The translations under genes and the position numbers were made by a program. Of a DNA stretch of 64,000 nucleotides, positions 63,775 through 64,000 are shown in pieces (the first letter of the stretch is position 1; the number at the start of each line of letters is the position of its first letter). The notes below the pieces were generated by a model, which did not search any database, was not told where the DNA came from, and saw nothing but the letters and a program-made list of their open reading frames with translations. Location: assembly GCF_003173595.1 (NCBI RefSeq), contig NZ_QGNZ01000004.1, forward strand, positions 186,001 to 250,000, in the 5' to 3' direction. The stretch comes from Pedobacter yonginensis. Lineage in GTDB: Bacteria > Bacteroidota > Bacteroidia > Sphingobacteriales > Sphingobacteriaceae.

Positions 63775-64000
63775 GTGAAGAAATTAACCATCGGAACACG
63801 CGGTAGCGACTTAGCTTTATGGCAAGCCAATCATACAAAGGATGAATTGGCTGCAATTGGAATAGAAGCTGAAATTAAAATTATCAAAACGCAGGGCGAT
63901 AAAATCCTGAATTTACGTTTAGATAAGCTAGAAGGTAAAGGCTTTTTTACCAAAGAGTTGGAAGAAGAGTTGTTGGGTGGTACAATTGATTTGGCGGTTC
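63775..64000 (+). CDS. hemC: hydroxymethylbilane synthase (porphobilinogen deaminase), N-terminal part
   Basis: HemC links four porphobilinogen units into hydroxymethylbilane in haem synthesis. Only the first 75 codons are in the window. The translation [24 protein letters not shown] and later [11 protein letters not shown] and [18 protein letters not shown] are the hallmark N-terminal motifs, including the substrate-binding TRGSxLALWQ. The start is GTG at 63775, supported by the upstream -7 element. The active-site cysteine lies beyond the window edge. Confidence 0.95.
   Translation, partial: MKKLTIGTRGSDLALWQANHTKDELAAIGIEAEIKIIKTQGDKILNLRLDKLEGKGFFTKELEEELLGGTIDLAV

Noticed and set aside
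1-64000. tRNA or rRNA genes
   Set aside because: No cloverleaf-like segment ending in the usual arm sequences or rRNA-like conserved stretch was noticed in the intergenic regions. A dedicated tRNA and rRNA search was not possible here.

Overview
The window looks like chromosomal DNA of a Bacteroidota bacterium, most probably Sphingobacteriaceae (Pedobacter or a close relative). The evidence is an AT-rich base composition, many starts preceded by the Bacteroidota -7 promoter motif TAnnTTTG with no Shine-Dalgarno sequence, a lipoprotein-type Omp85 (TamL) next to TamB, the long form of IspG, DUF3098 downstream of ftsX, and intergenic dispersed repeats of the kind common in that family. The genus is inferred from gene content and not from a marker comparison. 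No rRNA or tRNA gene, transposase, phage gene or CRISPR array was seen.

Layout. 1-3.7 kb: 5' part of a TamB-like gene, divergent tsaD, a small membrane protein, recA, nth. 3.7-4.7 kb: three tandem copies of a roughly 300-bp non-coding repeat whose core is bounded by inverted repeats. 4.7-10.8 kb: MFS exporter, ECF sigma factor with a small downstream partner, a uvrA-type gene, LysE exporter. 10.8-19.9 kb, all on the minus strand: DUF2157 protein, CPA2 antiporter, small secreted protein, ribF, yitT-like, truB, uppP, a decayed VapBC-type module, DUF3098, ftsX. 20-28 kb: lipocalin-like lipoprotein, leuS, DEAD-box helicase, two transporters. 28.5-44.7 kb: parE, hybrid histidine kinase, YihY, tamL-tamB, cdd, parC. 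44.7-47.6 kb: TPP riboswitch, pnuT, acyl-CoA-dehydrogenase-like gene, msrA. 47.7-58.3 kb: unknown lipoprotein, rRNA-methylase-like protein, MlaFE-type ABC transporter, a four-gene run (SDR, PspC, LiaF-like, GYF/RDD), ispG, MscS channel. 58.4-64 kb: hydrolase, then DoxX and hemA bracketed by inverted blocks of a long modular repeat, then the start of hemC.

Functional groups. Most genes are housekeeping: tRNA modification (tsaD, truB), DNA repair (recA, nth, uvrA), chromosome decatenation (parE, parC), envelope building (uppP, ftsX, tamL, tamB, mlaFE), and cofactor or isoprenoid supply (ribF, ispG, hemA, hemC, thiamine uptake by pnuT). The clearest regulatory structure is the TPP riboswitch at about 44.99-45.24 kb. 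It has an 83-nt insertion and a possible long-range helix reaching the pnuT start codon. The most unusual non-coding material is the two repeat families (3.79-4.67 kb, and 59.33-60.95 plus 62.83-63.56 kb). I found no convincing new defence or mobile system. The best leads are these repeats, the riboswitch with its acyl-CoA-dehydrogenase-like neighbour, a TamB-like gene with no standard start codon, and a promoter and start codon nested in a terminator.
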